The notes under the pieces were generated by a model. The model saw only the letters and a program-made list of their open reading frames with translations. It was not told the origin of the DNA and searched no databases. The position numbers were made by a program, and so were the translations under genes. A stretch of DNA of 64,000 bases from Chitinophagales bacterium (GTDB lineage Bacteria > Bacteroidota > Bacteroidia > Chitinophagales > UBA10324): assembly GCA_019694975.1 (NCBI GenBank), contig JAIBAY010000001.1:626732-690731 (forward strand). Direction: 5' to 3'. Within the stretch, counting starts at the first letter, position 1. Each line of letters begins with the position of its first letter. Of this stretch, positions 38,360 to 47,674 are shown one piece after another.

Positions 38360-39238
38360 ATGATATTGATCGGAAGACTCCCTCAAACCTTCACACTTTG
38401 TTGCCTACTCATCGCAGGACTATCTCTTATGGAATCCTGCACACCGTCCGGTAATCACCGGCAGGATCTGAAACCTTATTTTGATGCGTTCCAGGTAGAC
38501 GGCTGCTTTGAGTTGTTTGATCTGAACAAAGGCGATTTCACCGACTACAACACCGACCGTTGCAGTCAGCGATTTATTCCTGCATCCACATTTAAAATAT
38601 TCAATGCACTTGTTGGACTGCAGCTGGGTGTTGTGTCCGATGAGCACTATGTCATGCACTGGGACAGTGTGCAGCGATCCGTTCCTTCCTGGAACCACGA
38701 TCAGGATATGGAAGAAGCAATGAGAAATTCTACCGTATGGTATTACCAGGAGGTGGCGCGAAAAATCGGGCCGGGCAAAATGCAGCAGTATCTCAACCTC
38801 GTGCACTATGGCAATGCGAATATGACCGGTGCGATAGACAGCTTCTGGCTGAATGGCGGCCTGCGCATTTCCTGCGATGAACAAATTGAATTTCTGAAAG
38901 ATTTTTACCAGAATACATACCACTTTTCAAACCCTGCCATAGCGGCTGTCAAAAAAATGCTAGTGCTGGTGGATACGATGGGCTACCGGCTGAGCGGAAA
39001 AACAGGATGGGGAGAAATGAAGGGCGAAGAAACCGGAGGACAGGCCTTAAACATCGGCTGGTTTGTAGGTTATGTGGAGAAAGAGGGGAATGTTTATTTT
39101 TTCGCCACCAATATCAGCTCACCGGAACCTGCGCCTGAAAATTTTGGAAGCGCAAGCCGGCAGATCACCTTAAAAATTCTGGAGGAAATGGGCATCGTCA
39201 GCAACACAACCCTATCAGGTTCTTTACAAGCACATTGA
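38360..39238 (+). CDS. Class D (OXA-type) beta-lactamase, lipoprotein form
   Basis: The ATG at 38360 starts MILIGRLPQTFTLCCLLIAG followed by a lipobox-like LMESC at residue 27, so the enzyme is probably lipid-anchored. The 292 residues carry every class D motif: active-site PASTFK (Ser76 and Lys79), the S-x-V box in NSTVWYYQE, YGN in LVHYGNANM, the Trp of FWLNGGLRIS that stabilises the carbamylated Lys, and KTGWG. The serine hydrolase should therefore be catalytically competent on beta-lactams. It lies alone between the TPM operon and a deoxyhypusine-synthase-like gene, with no transposon or integron parts, so it looks like a resident chromosomal gene. Confidence 0.93.
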   Translation: MILIGRLPQTFTLCCLLIAGLSLMESCTPSGNHRQDLKPYFDAFQVDGCFELFDLNKGDFTDYNTDRCSQRFIPASTFKIFNALVGLQLGVVSDEHYVMHWDSVQRSVPSWNHDQDMEEAMRNSTVWYYQEVARKIGPGKMQQYLNLVHYGNANMTGAIDSFWLNGGLRISCDEQIEFLKDFYQNTYHFSNPAIAAVKKMLVLVDTMGYRLSGKTGWGEMKGEETGGQALNIGWFVGYVEKEGNVYFFATNISSPEPAPENFGSASRQITLKILEEMGIVSNTTLSGSLQAH

Positions 39239-39410
39239 TTTGTATGTTTTCAGAAACGACCTGCTATATGATAAGAAGGTCTGTAATACTTGCTGATCGG
39301 TACAGGATGCATTAGACGAATTATTAATTGTGCTTTCAATCACTTCACACAATACGCCTTACGGCAACATTTTCAGGATTACAAAATTATTATCGTGCAC
39401 TAAGATTGTA

Positions 39411-40385
39411 TCACCAGCCCAATATCCATCCAAACATCAGTGGTGCAACGATGCTTGCATCTGATTCCACGATAAATTTCGGAGTGTCAATTCCCAGCTT
39501 TCCCCATGTAATTTTTTCATTTGGCACGGCGCCGCTGTAGGAACCATAACTGGTGGTTGAATCGGATATCTGGCAGAAATAACTCCAGAAAGGAACATCA
39601 TGCCATTCCAGGTCCTGGTACATCATCGGCACAACGCAGATAGGAAAATCACCTGCAATACCGCCTCCAACCTGGAAAAACCCTACTCCTTTACCACCTG
39701 AATTTTTCCTGTACCAGTCGGAGAGTTGTACCATGTATTCAATGCCCGACTTCATCGTTGATGCCTTCAACTGATTTTTGATCACATAGCTGGCGAATAT
39801 ATTTCCCATGGTAGAGTCTTCCCAACCGGGCACTATAATCGGAATATTTTTCTTTGCCGCTGCCAGCATCCATGAATTTTCCGGATCAATCTCATAGTAC
39901 TGCTCCAACACGCCACTCAGCAGCATCTTGTACATGTATTCGTGCGGAAAGTAACGCTCGCTTTTCGTCTCAGCTTCCTGCCAGATCTTATATATATGCT
40001 GCTGTATCCTGCGAAAGGCTTCTTCCTCTGGAATACAGGTATCGGTAACCCTGTTATAATGATTTTCGAGCAAGTCCCATTCATCCTTCGGTGTCAGGTC
40101 GCGGTAACCGGGCACGCGTTTATAGTGACTGTGCGCCACAAGATTCATGATATCCTCTTCCAGGTTGGCGCCGGTGCAGGAGATAATCTGCACTTTATCC
40201 TTTCGTATCATCTCTGCAAAGGAAATCCCCAGTTCAGCGGTACTCATGGCACCGGCCAGCGTTACCATCATCTTTCCGCCATCATCCAGATGCTGCACAT
40301 ATGCTTTGGCAGCATCCATCATGGCAGCAGCGTTGAAATGGCGGTAATGTTTTTCCATAAACTGCGAAACAGGTCCCTGTGGCAT
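39411..40385 (-). CDS. Deoxyhypusine synthase-like protein
   Basis: 324 residues of the DHS family. The NAD-binding segments VTLAGAMSTAELG, ISCTGANLEED, IIVPGWEDSTMGN and FFQVGGGIAGDFP are visible, and KITWGKLG keeps the Lys (residue 296) that forms the covalent spermidine intermediate in the eukaryotic enzyme. Bacteria have no eIF5A, so the bacterial proteins must act on something else; some family members make homospermidine or related polyamines. No polyamine gene is adjacent. Confidence 0.9.
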   Translation of the reverse strand: MPQGPVSQFMEKHYRHFNAAAMMDAAKAYVQHLDDGGKMMVTLAGAMSTAELGISFAEMIRKDKVQIISCTGANLEEDIMNLVAHSHYKRVPGYRDLTPKDEWDLLENHYNRVTDTCIPEEEAFRRIQQHIYKIWQEAETKSERYFPHEYMYKMLLSGVLEQYYEIDPENSWMLAAAKKNIPIIVPGWEDSTMGNIFASYVIKNQLKASTMKSGIEYMVQLSDWYRKNSGGKGVGFFQVGGGIAGDFPICVVPMMYQDLEWHDVPFWSYFCQISDSTTSYGSYSGAVPNEKITWGKLGIDTPKFIVESDASIVAPLMFGWILGW

Positions 40386-40475
40386 AGCTTATTATTTTTT
40401 GCGAAGATAGAAAAAGAGTAGTGAGCTAATGTGAAGCAATGCAGCACAACATGCCTGCCGGCTGCCGTCCTTTCA

Positions 40476-41366
40476 TTACTGCTTCACCCGTTGCAGCGTG
40501 GCTACCTGCAGATTGGAAATGCTGTACACGCCAATTAATGGGATGGTATCGGCAGGGTGCTCAATATTTCCGGTAGACCACTGAATGCTTTCCCTGCCGG
40601 CAGCGATACTGAACTTCAGCTCATCATAGTTCAGCAATTCATAATCACAATCGAGGAGGCTTCCCATAACAGAAAACCGGCTGACAAAGTGGTTACCGAA
40701 TAATCCACTCATGATATCAATGCCGTTGCGCTCATCCAGCGAGTAGGAACCCAGTGCCGAGTCGCGCACCACTAACTCATAATTGCGCGGAATGCCATCG
40801 TAAATAATATCCCAGCAGTAACGGTCAAGGGCCGGCGTCGGCATAATCGTCAGTTTCATCGGCACATTTTTCTCCAGGCCGCGTTCAGAATATATTTTTA
40901 ATATGCCGTCCCATTCTCCGATCCAATCTTCCGGAAAACACAATTTATACGGATCAGCCAGCGGAGGTACCGGCAGCGTATTCAAAACAATCACCGGCTC
41001 AGGACTCACCTCCTCCACTTTCACCATGGCCCAGCCGGCATGTATGATATCGAGCGAATCTGCCGCGGCACGGGAAAGATCAATGATGCGGCTTTTAATA
41101 TATGGCCCCCTGTCATTTATGCGCACTATTACAGACTTGTTGTTTTTCAGATTGGTTACCCTTACCAGCGTGCCAAAGGGAAGTGTAAGGTGCGCTGCCG
41201 TTAATTTCCTGTTGGAAAAAATTTCTCCATTCGCTGTTTTGCGGCCATCAAACTTGGAAGCATAATAGGAGGCATGACCGGTAGTGGAATACAGTTTTTG
41301 TGCATGACTTGTGCCGTACAACAGACACAAGGCTGCCATCAACAAATATTGCCGGAATGGTTTCAT
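40476..41366 (-). CDS. RlpA-like double-psi beta-barrel protein
   Basis: The ATG at 41366 starts a signal peptide (MKPFRQYLLMAALCLLYGTSHAQ). The 296-residue product has an RlpA barrel: GHASYYASKFDGRKTANGE, AAHLTLPFGTLVRVTN, VIRINDRGPY and IIDLSRAAADSL. The second half (from about residue 140) has no SPOR repeat and is instead an unassigned beta-rich domain (WDGILKIYSERG ... STGNIEHPADTIPL). RlpA proteins bind or cleave denuded septal glycan, so a cell-envelope role is likely. Confidence 0.85.
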   Translation of the reverse strand: MKPFRQYLLMAALCLLYGTSHAQKLYSTTGHASYYASKFDGRKTANGEIFSNRKLTAAHLTLPFGTLVRVTNLKNNKSVIVRINDRGPYIKSRIIDLSRAAADSLDIIHAGWAMVKVEEVSPEPVIVLNTLPVPPLADPYKLCFPEDWIGEWDGILKIYSERGLEKNVPMKLTIMPTPALDRYCWDIIYDGIPRNYELVVRDSALGSYSLDERNGIDIMSGLFGNHFVSRFSVMGSLLDCDYELLNYDELKFSIAAGRESIQWSTGNIEHPADTIPLIGVYSISNLQVATLQRVKQ

Positions 41367-41574
41367 CCTGAAGAAAATTTCTGCTTCCACTAATATTTTT
41401 ATTTGCACAGCACTGCGCCGCTGTTATCACGGAGACAAACCGGCTACATGAGCCACGAACTGCACTGCGGGCGAATGCACATGTTGCTCAATATAAACAA
41501 AATCAAGAGACGGGAAAGTAAGGACAGGTACCGGATTTTTTGATCAACGGCCGAAGCAATAACATTGCTATGAT

Positions 41575-42018
41575 TTAAAGCTCAGCAATCTTCTCCACCC
41601 TGCGCTGATGACGGCCACCTTCAAATGAGGTATTGATGAATTCCGTCACCATCAGTTTTGCAGACTCCAGCGAAACAAAGCGGGCAGGCAGGCAAATCAC
41701 ATTGGCATCGTTGTGCTGACGGGCGAGATGCGCTATCTCCACGGTCCAGCAAATGGCGGCACGAATCTTCAAATGCTTATTAGCGGTAATTGCTACGCCG
41801 TTGGCACTTCCACAAAGGAGAATACCGAGGGCGGCTTCTGCCTGCTCAATAGCCCGGCACAAAGGATGAACGAAGTCAGGATAATCTACGGAGGATAATG
41901 AGTCTGTTCCAAAATTGATTACGACATAACCCTGGCTGCCGAGCCATTCGCGTAATGATTCTTTATACTCAAAACCTGCATGGTCGCAACCGATGGCGAT
42001 TACTTTTTTGTCATTCAT
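41575..42018 (-). CDS. rpiB: Ribose 5-phosphate isomerase B
   Basis: 147 residues, the normal length. AIGCDHAGFEYKESL at the start, the catalytic Cys in GILLCGSANGVAI, ARQHNDANVICLPAR and FEGGRHQRRVEKI near the end are all family signatures. It interconverts ribose 5-phosphate and ribulose 5-phosphate. It lies 43 bases downstream of tatC on the same strand and probably belongs to its transcript. Confidence 0.96.
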   Translation of the reverse strand: MNDKKVIAIGCDHAGFEYKESLREWLGSQGYVVINFGTDSLSSVDYPDFVHPLCRAIEQAEAALGILLCGSANGVAITANKHLKIRAAICWTVEIAHLARQHNDANVICLPARFVSLESAKLMVTEFINTSFEGGRHQRRVEKIAEL

Positions 42019-42061
42019 GTTTCATTAATTTATTTGAGCATGATGTGGTGCATGTCATTGC

Positions 42062-42937
42062 TTATGCTGCATGGTAGGTATCATCTGCCGATTCGTTCTC
42101 CGCAACCAGCTTGCGGTTGGCTGCCACCTTCCTGGAAATGATGATGCCTATTTCAAACAATCCATATAAAGGTACGGCCACGAGAGTCTGACTGAACATA
42201 TCCGGCGAAGGCGTGATGACAGCTGCAATCAGCAAGATCACCACCAGCGCCATTTTCCGGTATTGCGACAAGAGCTCGTGGGTTGTCAGCCCCACCTTTG
42301 CCAGAAAATAAATCAGCAACGGAAATTCAAAAACCAATCCGCAGGAAAAACTTAAGCCGGTTACCGTATCAATATAAGAGGAAAGGTTGATATTGTTCTT
42401 CACCTCCTCACTCACCTGGTAAGAACCCAAAAAATTTACCGTAAACGGAACAATGAGGTAATAACCGAATAACACGCCCAGGTAAAAAAGCAGGGAGGCG
42501 GCGAAAACGGCACCACCGGCCTGTTTTTGTTCTCCTTCAAACAATGCAGGCTTAACAAACTTCCAGAACTCCCAGAAGATATAGGGAAAAGTGAATACCA
42601 GGCCGAGTACAAAAGCGATCTGCAGGTGGATCATGAATGGTGCCGACAGATCGATATTGGTCAGCGTAAAGGAAATTTCAGTAGTGCACAAACTTTTCCA
42701 GTGCAGCAGGTCACCAAGCCGGCACATCATCCGGTATGTCCAGAACTGCGGATTCTTCGGTGCCAGTATCACCTGGTCGAAAACAAATGATTTGTTCAGA
42801 AACAAAACAATGCCGACGATGATGATGGCCAGCAAAGAACGGATGATATGCCAGCGTAATTCCTCCAGGTGTTCGAGAAACGACATCTCCGCATCACGGC
42901 CACCCCTGCGCTGAATAAATCCATCTAACCAACCCAT
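42062..42937 (-). CDS. tatC: Twin-arginine translocase subunit TatC
   Basis: 291 residues with six predicted membrane helices. MSFLEHLEELRWHIIRS is the conserved cytosolic start with the Glu pair that recognises Tat signal peptides, and FPYIFWEFWKFVKPAL and FGLVFEFPLL-like CGLVFEFPLLIYFLAKVG are the usual internal landmarks. It exports folded proteins together with TatA, whose gene is not in the window. There is an insert of about 40 residues after the first helix (FDQVILAPKNPQFWTYRMM), as I know from other Bacteroidota TatC proteins. Confidence 0.95.
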   Translation of the reverse strand: MGWLDGFIQRRGGRDAEMSFLEHLEELRWHIIRSLLAIIIVGIVLFLNKSFVFDQVILAPKNPQFWTYRMMCRLGDLLHWKSLCTTEISFTLTNIDLSAPFMIHLQIAFVLGLVFTFPYIFWEFWKFVKPALFEGEQKQAGGAVFAASLLFYLGVLFGYYLIVPFTVNFLGSYQVSEEVKNNINLSSYIDTVTGLSFSCGLVFEFPLLIYFLAKVGLTTHELLSQYRKMALVVILLIAAVITPSPDMFSQTLVAVPLYGLFEIGIIISRKVAANRKLVAENESADDTYHAA

Positions 42938-43025
42938 GCAGAATATTCCCTCTTAAAATTCAAGTTCATAGCGTAAGCAACTCAAAGCAACAAACAGCTT
43001 CCATCACAATCCGGAATAGAGCCGC

Positions 43026-43985
43026 TTAGTTACCCAATATCTTCATCAATTCATCCAGCCGCGGGGAGAGAATGATTTCCGTGCGCCTGTTTTTTGATTT
43101 TCCTTCCGGTGAAGTGTTGGAGGCAACCGGGAAATATTCGCCCCTGCCCGATGCTGTTATTTGCCTCGGGTCAACGCCGTTTTCCGTGAGTATCCTGATG
43201 ATGCTGGTGGCACGTAAAACACTCAGATCCCAATTATCTTTCATGGCACCGGTTCCTGCCAGCGGAACATTATCGGTATGGCCTTCCACTTCAATAGTAA
43301 GATCCGGATTCTGTTTCAGCACAACAGCCAGCTTCCTGAGTGCATCAGCTCCTTTGGGATCCACTGCAGTGCTGCCTGATTTGAACAAGAGTTTTTCCGC
43401 CATGCTAACGTACACCTTGCCATTGCGTTGTTCCACGGTCAGATCGCTTTTTTCAAATCCGAGCAAAGCCTTATTCAGCTGTGCTTTTAATGCGGAAGCA
43501 GCAGAGTCCTTTTGATGAAGCATTGATTGAAGCTCAGACAGTTTCTTCTCACGTGCCGCCAGGTTTTGCTGTAATGAATCAAGCTCCTTTCCTTTATTAT
43601 ACAGATCCGCCTGTTTCTTCTTCAGTGAATCATTGAGCGCCAACCGCTCTGAAGAAGCCTTTGATACCAGCAACTGATTCTGTTGAATAGCCTGTTCGTA
43701 CAGTTCATTGACATCACTATTGATCTCATTCGCTTTCCGGTATTTTTCTCCCAGGTAAGCAGTATCGCCTGCCAGTTTATTCACCTGGTCATTTGCTTCA
43801 TTAATCTTCTCTGTAAGCATCTTCAGCTGACTGCCCTGTTCATCCAACTGTTTTCGCATGCTGCTGTTTTCATCCATCAGCCTGCTGTTCAGCGCAGTGG
43901 CATCTTCCAGCTTCTTAGCGGGAACACAGGCACTGAAAAGCCCGGCAAGCAGGAGCAGCGACAACATTACTCTGTATCTCATCAT
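43026..43985 (-). CDS. OmpA/MotB-domain lipoprotein with coiled coil
   Basis: The ATG at 43985 (a second follows at once) starts MMRYRVMLSLLLLAGLFSAC, a lipoprotein signal. The 319-residue product has a long coiled-coil region (about residues 30-180, LNSRLMDENSSMRKQLDEQ onward) and a C-terminal OmpA peptidoglycan-binding domain with LFKSGSTAVDPKG, VEGHTDNVPL and NRRTEIILSP. It should tether the outer membrane to the cell wall. It lies 88 bases upstream of tatC on the same strand. Confidence 0.9.
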   Translation of the reverse strand: MMRYRVMLSLLLLAGLFSACVPAKKLEDATALNSRLMDENSSMRKQLDEQGSQLKMLTEKINEANDQVNKLAGDTAYLGEKYRKANEINSDVNELYEQAIQQNQLLVSKASSERLALNDSLKKKQADLYNKGKELDSLQQNLAAREKKLSELQSMLHQKDSAASALKAQLNKALLGFEKSDLTVEQRNGKVYVSMAEKLLFKSGSTAVDPKGADALRKLAVVLKQNPDLTIEVEGHTDNVPLAGTGAMKDNWDLSVLRATSIIRILTENGVDPRQITASGRGEYFPVASNTSPEGKSKNRRTEIILSPRLDELMKILGN

Positions 43986-44150
43986 GTGTTTTGATTTTAA
44001 GCGCCCGAAATTACAACAAATCATCCCTAACCCGTTCATCCGGCTAACATTCTAATTTGTGGAAAACCGGAGTACATGTTCAACGAATAAATAAGAAAGC
44101 AAGGAAGAACCATTACCGGATTTGTCGCCATGGAAATTATTGCAGGCATA

Positions 44151-44181
44151 AAAAAAGCCACCCCGCAAGAGGTGGCTTTTT
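44151..44181. terminator. Bidirectional terminator after the M43 protease gene
   Basis: AAAAAGCCACC and GGTGGCTTTTT form an 11-bp stem around CCGCAAGA. A-runs and T-runs on both sides let it work on either strand. Its main role is to end the protease transcript coming from the minus strand. Confidence 0.88.
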
Positions 44182-44199
44182 AATTGATGCAAAGAAATT

Positions 44200-46116
44200 T
44201 TACTTATCGATGCTGAACTTCATGCGGCTGGCTTCATTGCCATTGCGCACTTCGAACATGTACATTCCGGTAGCAATGTTGCTGATGTTAATGCTGTAAG
44301 TGTTGGTACCTTCTGTCGCAAAAGTCGACTGGTTGAAGATAACCTTGCCAAGCATATCATACGCGATGAGTTGTACGGCAGAATTTGAAGTACTGCTGTA
44401 TTCAACTACCATGTTACCGTTGGAAGGATTCGGGTAGATGTTGGTCATTTCACCGCCAATTACCTGGGCAGCAAGTTCAACAGTACGGAAAGGTGAGCTG
44501 CTGATACTAGCGGTAAGTGCATAGCAAACAGTTGCATTGGCTGCACCGCCGGTGCTGTAAACTCTTGCTTTGTAAGTACCCACCACGCTAGTGTTATAGT
44601 TGATAATATCATCCTGCGTGCCTGTCTTCTTGGAAGCCACGATCTTAGTACCGTTCGGGTCATAAAGATCAAGGTTGTAGTTGGCCGGCAAAGAGGTGAG
44701 CGCTACCTGTATATTCGGCTCTGAAACAGTGTTGGCAAATGAGAAGAAGTCAACATCTGTGGAGACATTAATCAAAGCATTAATGGTAACACCGGTAGAG
44801 ATCGGCTTAGCGGTTGATTTTGTATTATTAGCTTCGTAAGCATCGGTGCAACTTGGTGCGCCGGTAGTGAAGTTAGTAGAAGCAGAGAAAGCACTCGTAT
44901 TTCCGCCGGAGCATGATGATTGAACCTGGAATTCATATTGTGTGCTTGAACTCAGGCCGCTGATCGCTTTAGAAGTGGTAGCCGAAGTAGTAGAAGTCCA
45001 GGTGCCTGAACCTACCATTCTGTATTGAATATTGTAGGTCAATGCGCCGGTAGCAGCACTCCAGTTTAAAGTAGCGCCTGAGGAAGTGATACCGGTGACA
45101 TTTAAGCCTGCAGGCACATTACAGGTTCCGCCACCGCCCGGAGGGGTGCAACCATCAGAAGAAAGAATGGAAACGCGTGAACCACCTACGCCAAACAAAG
45201 CCTGCATTCTTGATTTCTGGCCGGTCGTGAAGAGGTTCATGCAACCATCATCCGTGTAATCCATGTAGTTGGAATACATGTCGCCGTTAGGACCATTGGT
45301 ACAGCTGATACGAACCGTAGGAAGCGGGCAACCATAGGTCTCATCTGCCTGATTTGGTGTATCGCTTACCTGGTCAGAGCCATTGCAGCCGTTACCATCA
45401 TCACCCCAGATGTGATAAAGATTCAGCCAGTGGCCAACCTCATGGGTAGCTGACCTGCCATACTGATAAGGAGGCGTAGCACCAATGTTGCCGGTGTAAG
45501 CATAATCAATTACAACGCCGTCCGTGTTAGCGGGGCCGCCGGGGAATTGTGCATATCCCAGCAATCCGCTGCCAAGGTCGCAGATCCAGATGTTCAGGTA
45601 TTTACTGCGGTCCCAGACATCATGTCCGCCCTGTGAAGCGAACTTCACATTGTTATTGCTGGAGAATGAAGTCTTGGTGGTGGAAGTACGGGTGATACCG
45701 GTAGTGGCATTTCCTGAAGGATCGCGTGCTGCAAGGCAGAAGTTGATTTCGCAGTCAGCAGCTACACCGGCAAAAACAGCAGGTGTTTCATTAACATCAG
45801 GATTCAAACGACGGTAGTCCTGGTTCAACACGTCCAGTTGTGATAATACCTTTGCGTCTGAAATATTTTCAGCAGTGGTATTGTAAACAACGTGAAACAC
45901 AACAGGAATGGTAACCTGCGTGCGCGTTCCGGAAGGATTTGCCTTGATGTATTCACTGGTGAATGCATCAATCTTTTGCAATTCCTCCTGGTAACCGGGA
46001 TTTTCCTCGAAGAGTTGTTGCATTACTTCAGTAGTTCCGCAACGGTTTACCTGCTGGGAGAAGGCTGAAGTTGCCATCATTGCAATGACAGCAGAAAGTA
46101 GAAACAATTTTCTCAT
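44200..46116 (-). CDS. Secreted M43 (pappalysin-type) zinc metalloprotease with FnIII and T9SS domains
   Basis: 638 residues: signal peptide (MRKLFLLSAVIAMMATSAFSQ), a propeptide, and a metzincin catalytic domain with zinc motif HEVGHWLNLYH (residues 225-235) and the Met-turn SNYMDYTDDGCMNLF. A fibronectin type III domain follows (LNVTGITSSGATLNWSAA), then a pre-peptidase-type beta domain (DAYEANNTKSTAKPI, VDFFSFAN) and a T9SS type A sorting domain (NIYPNPSNGN). It is a secreted endopeptidase of the cytophagalysin group. Confidence 0.94.
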   Translation of the reverse strand: MRKLFLLSAVIAMMATSAFSQQVNRCGTTEVMQQLFEENPGYQEELQKIDAFTSEYIKANPSGTRTQVTIPVVFHVVYNTTAENISDAKVLSQLDVLNQDYRRLNPDVNETPAVFAGVAADCEINFCLAARDPSGNATTGITRTSTTKTSFSSNNNVKFASQGGHDVWDRSKYLNIWICDLGSGLLGYAQFPGGPANTDGVVIDYAYTGNIGATPPYQYGRSATHEVGHWLNLYHIWGDDGNGCNGSDQVSDTPNQADETYGCPLPTVRISCTNGPNGDMYSNYMDYTDDGCMNLFTTGQKSRMQALFGVGGSRVSILSSDGCTPPGGGGTCNVPAGLNVTGITSSGATLNWSAATGALTYNIQYRMVGSGTWTSTTSATTSKAISGLSSSTQYEFQVQSSCSGGNTSAFSASTNFTTGAPSCTDAYEANNTKSTAKPISTGVTINALINVSTDVDFFSFANTVSEPNIQVALTSLPANYNLDLYDPNGTKIVASKKTGTQDDIINYNTSVVGTYKARVYSTGGAANATVCYALTASISSSPFRTVELAAQVIGGEMTNIYPNPSNGNMVVEYSSTSNSAVQLIAYDMLGKVIFNQSTFATEGTNTYSINISNIATGMYMFEVRNGNEASRMKFSIDK

Positions 46117-46245
46117 TGATTGTAAAGGGTTTTGAAGGGGGTGAAAAATTAATTAAGTGGGGAGTACTTTAAAATGAGGCGGTAAATGTAAAAAGAATGC
46201 GCTAAAAGAAAAAAATTTATTTTACCTCCTGCTTATCGCATTTAT

Positions 46246-47613
46246 ATGGCTGCAAACAAGACCATTTTCTTATGCCAGCACTGTGGCGCACAGTCTCCTA
46301 AATGGATCGGGAAATGTCCATCCTGTGGTGAATGGAATACTTATGTGGAAGAAGTGATCCGGAAGGAAAGCAGGGCTGCGAACTGGCGCAAGAAAGACCG
46401 CGGACTGAAAGAACTTCGGCCGCAGCGAATTGATGAAATCAGTAATGAACTGAATAAAAGATATGTGACGCCCGATGAGGAGATCAACAGGGTATTAGGA
46501 GGCGGAATTGTAGCGGGCTCCATTATCTTGATTGGCGGAGAGCCCGGATTCGGGAAATCGACATTGCTGTTGCAACTGGCCCTCAGGCTCAAAGGGAAAA
46601 AAGTACTGTATGTGTCGGGCGAAGAGAGTGAGCAACAGATAAAGCTTCGTGCAGAACGGCTGCAGCAGCAGCATGCGGAATGTTATGTACTCACGGAAAC
46701 CAATACGGAAAATATTTTCTTCCAGGTGGCTTCCCTGGAGCCGGATATTCTCATCATTGACTCCATTCAAACCATGCAGACACCGACGATTGATGCATCG
46801 GCCGGAAGTGTGTCGCAGGTGCGGGAATGTACCAATGAATTGCTGCGCTATGCCAAGGAATCAGGAACACCTGTTTTCCTGGTCGGACATATCACTAAGG
46901 AAGGTACGCTGGCGGGGCCGAAGGTGCTGGAACACATGGTTGATACCGTTTTACAACTCGAAGGTGACCGTCACTATGCTTACCGTATTTTGCGTACCAT
47001 TAAAAACAGGTACGGTTCCGCCTCTGAGCTGGGCATCTATGAACTAACGTCGACAGGTATGAGGGAAGTGAAGAATGCTTCCGAACTGCTCATCACACAA
47101 CGCGATGAAGCTGTAAGTGGTATTGCAATCGCTTCCATGATGGAAGGCATACGGCCAATGCTGATAGAAACACAGGCACTGGTGACTCCTTCCGTATATG
47201 GAACGCCTCAGCGTACTTCCACCGGATTTGATTTAAGAAGGATGAATATGCTGCTGGCGGTTTTGGAAAAACGTTGCGGCTTTCATTTTGGCGTAAAGGA
47301 TGTGTTCCTGAACATTGCCGGCGGATTACGCGTGGAAGATCCGGCAATTGACCTGGCCGTTGTGGCTGCATTGCTGTCTTCTTATGAAGATGTGCCTGTT
47401 CAGAATAATTACTGCTTTTCGGGGGAAGTAGGACTCTCCGGCGAGATCAGGGCAGTGAACCGGATTGAACAACGTATCAGTGAAGCGGATAAACTGGGCC
47501 TGCAGAAAATATTTGTTTCCAAATACAACCGTAAGGGTTTGGATGTTTCCAAATATGCGATTGAAGTAAACTGGGTGGGAAAAGTGGAAGATATTATCAA
47601 CCGCTTGATTTAA
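46246..47613 (+). CDS. radA: DNA repair protein RadA
   Basis: 455 residues: an N-terminal zinc finger (CQHCGAQ then CPSCGEW), a RecA-like ATPase with Walker A GEPGFGKST and Walker B ILIIDSIQT, the RadA-specific KNRYGSASE motif and a C-terminal Lon-like domain (FLNIAGGLRVEDPAIDLAV, FSGEVGLSGEIR). It promotes branch migration in homologous recombination. It is divergent from the M43 protease gene and followed by a bidirectional hairpin. Confidence 0.96.
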   Translation: MAANKTIFLCQHCGAQSPKWIGKCPSCGEWNTYVEEVIRKESRAANWRKKDRGLKELRPQRIDEISNELNKRYVTPDEEINRVLGGGIVAGSIILIGGEPGFGKSTLLLQLALRLKGKKVLYVSGEESEQQIKLRAERLQQQHAECYVLTETNTENIFFQVASLEPDILIIDSIQTMQTPTIDASAGSVSQVRECTNELLRYAKESGTPVFLVGHITKEGTLAGPKVLEHMVDTVLQLEGDRHYAYRILRTIKNRYGSASELGIYELTSTGMREVKNASELLITQRDEAVSGIAIASMMEGIRPMLIETQALVTPSVYGTPQRTSTGFDLRRMNMLLAVLEKRCGFHFGVKDVFLNIAGGLRVEDPAIDLAVVAALLSSYEDVPVQNNYCFSGEVGLSGEIRAVNRIEQRISEADKLGLQKIFVSKYNRKGLDVSKYAIEVNWVGKVEDIINRLI

Positions 47614-47622
47614 TACAAAGAA

Positions 47623-47654
47623 AAGAGGCCGTCTTATTATTGAGACGACCTCTT
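47623..47654. terminator. Bidirectional terminator between radA and the small T9SS gene
   Basis: Twelve-base arms AAGAGGCCGTCT and AGACGACCTCTT pair with one C-A mismatch as plus-strand RNA; on the minus strand the same position is a G-U pair and a T-rich tail follows, so it works better for the minus-strand gene. Confidence 0.75.
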
Positions 47655-47674
47655 ATTCAATATTCCGGCTCAGC

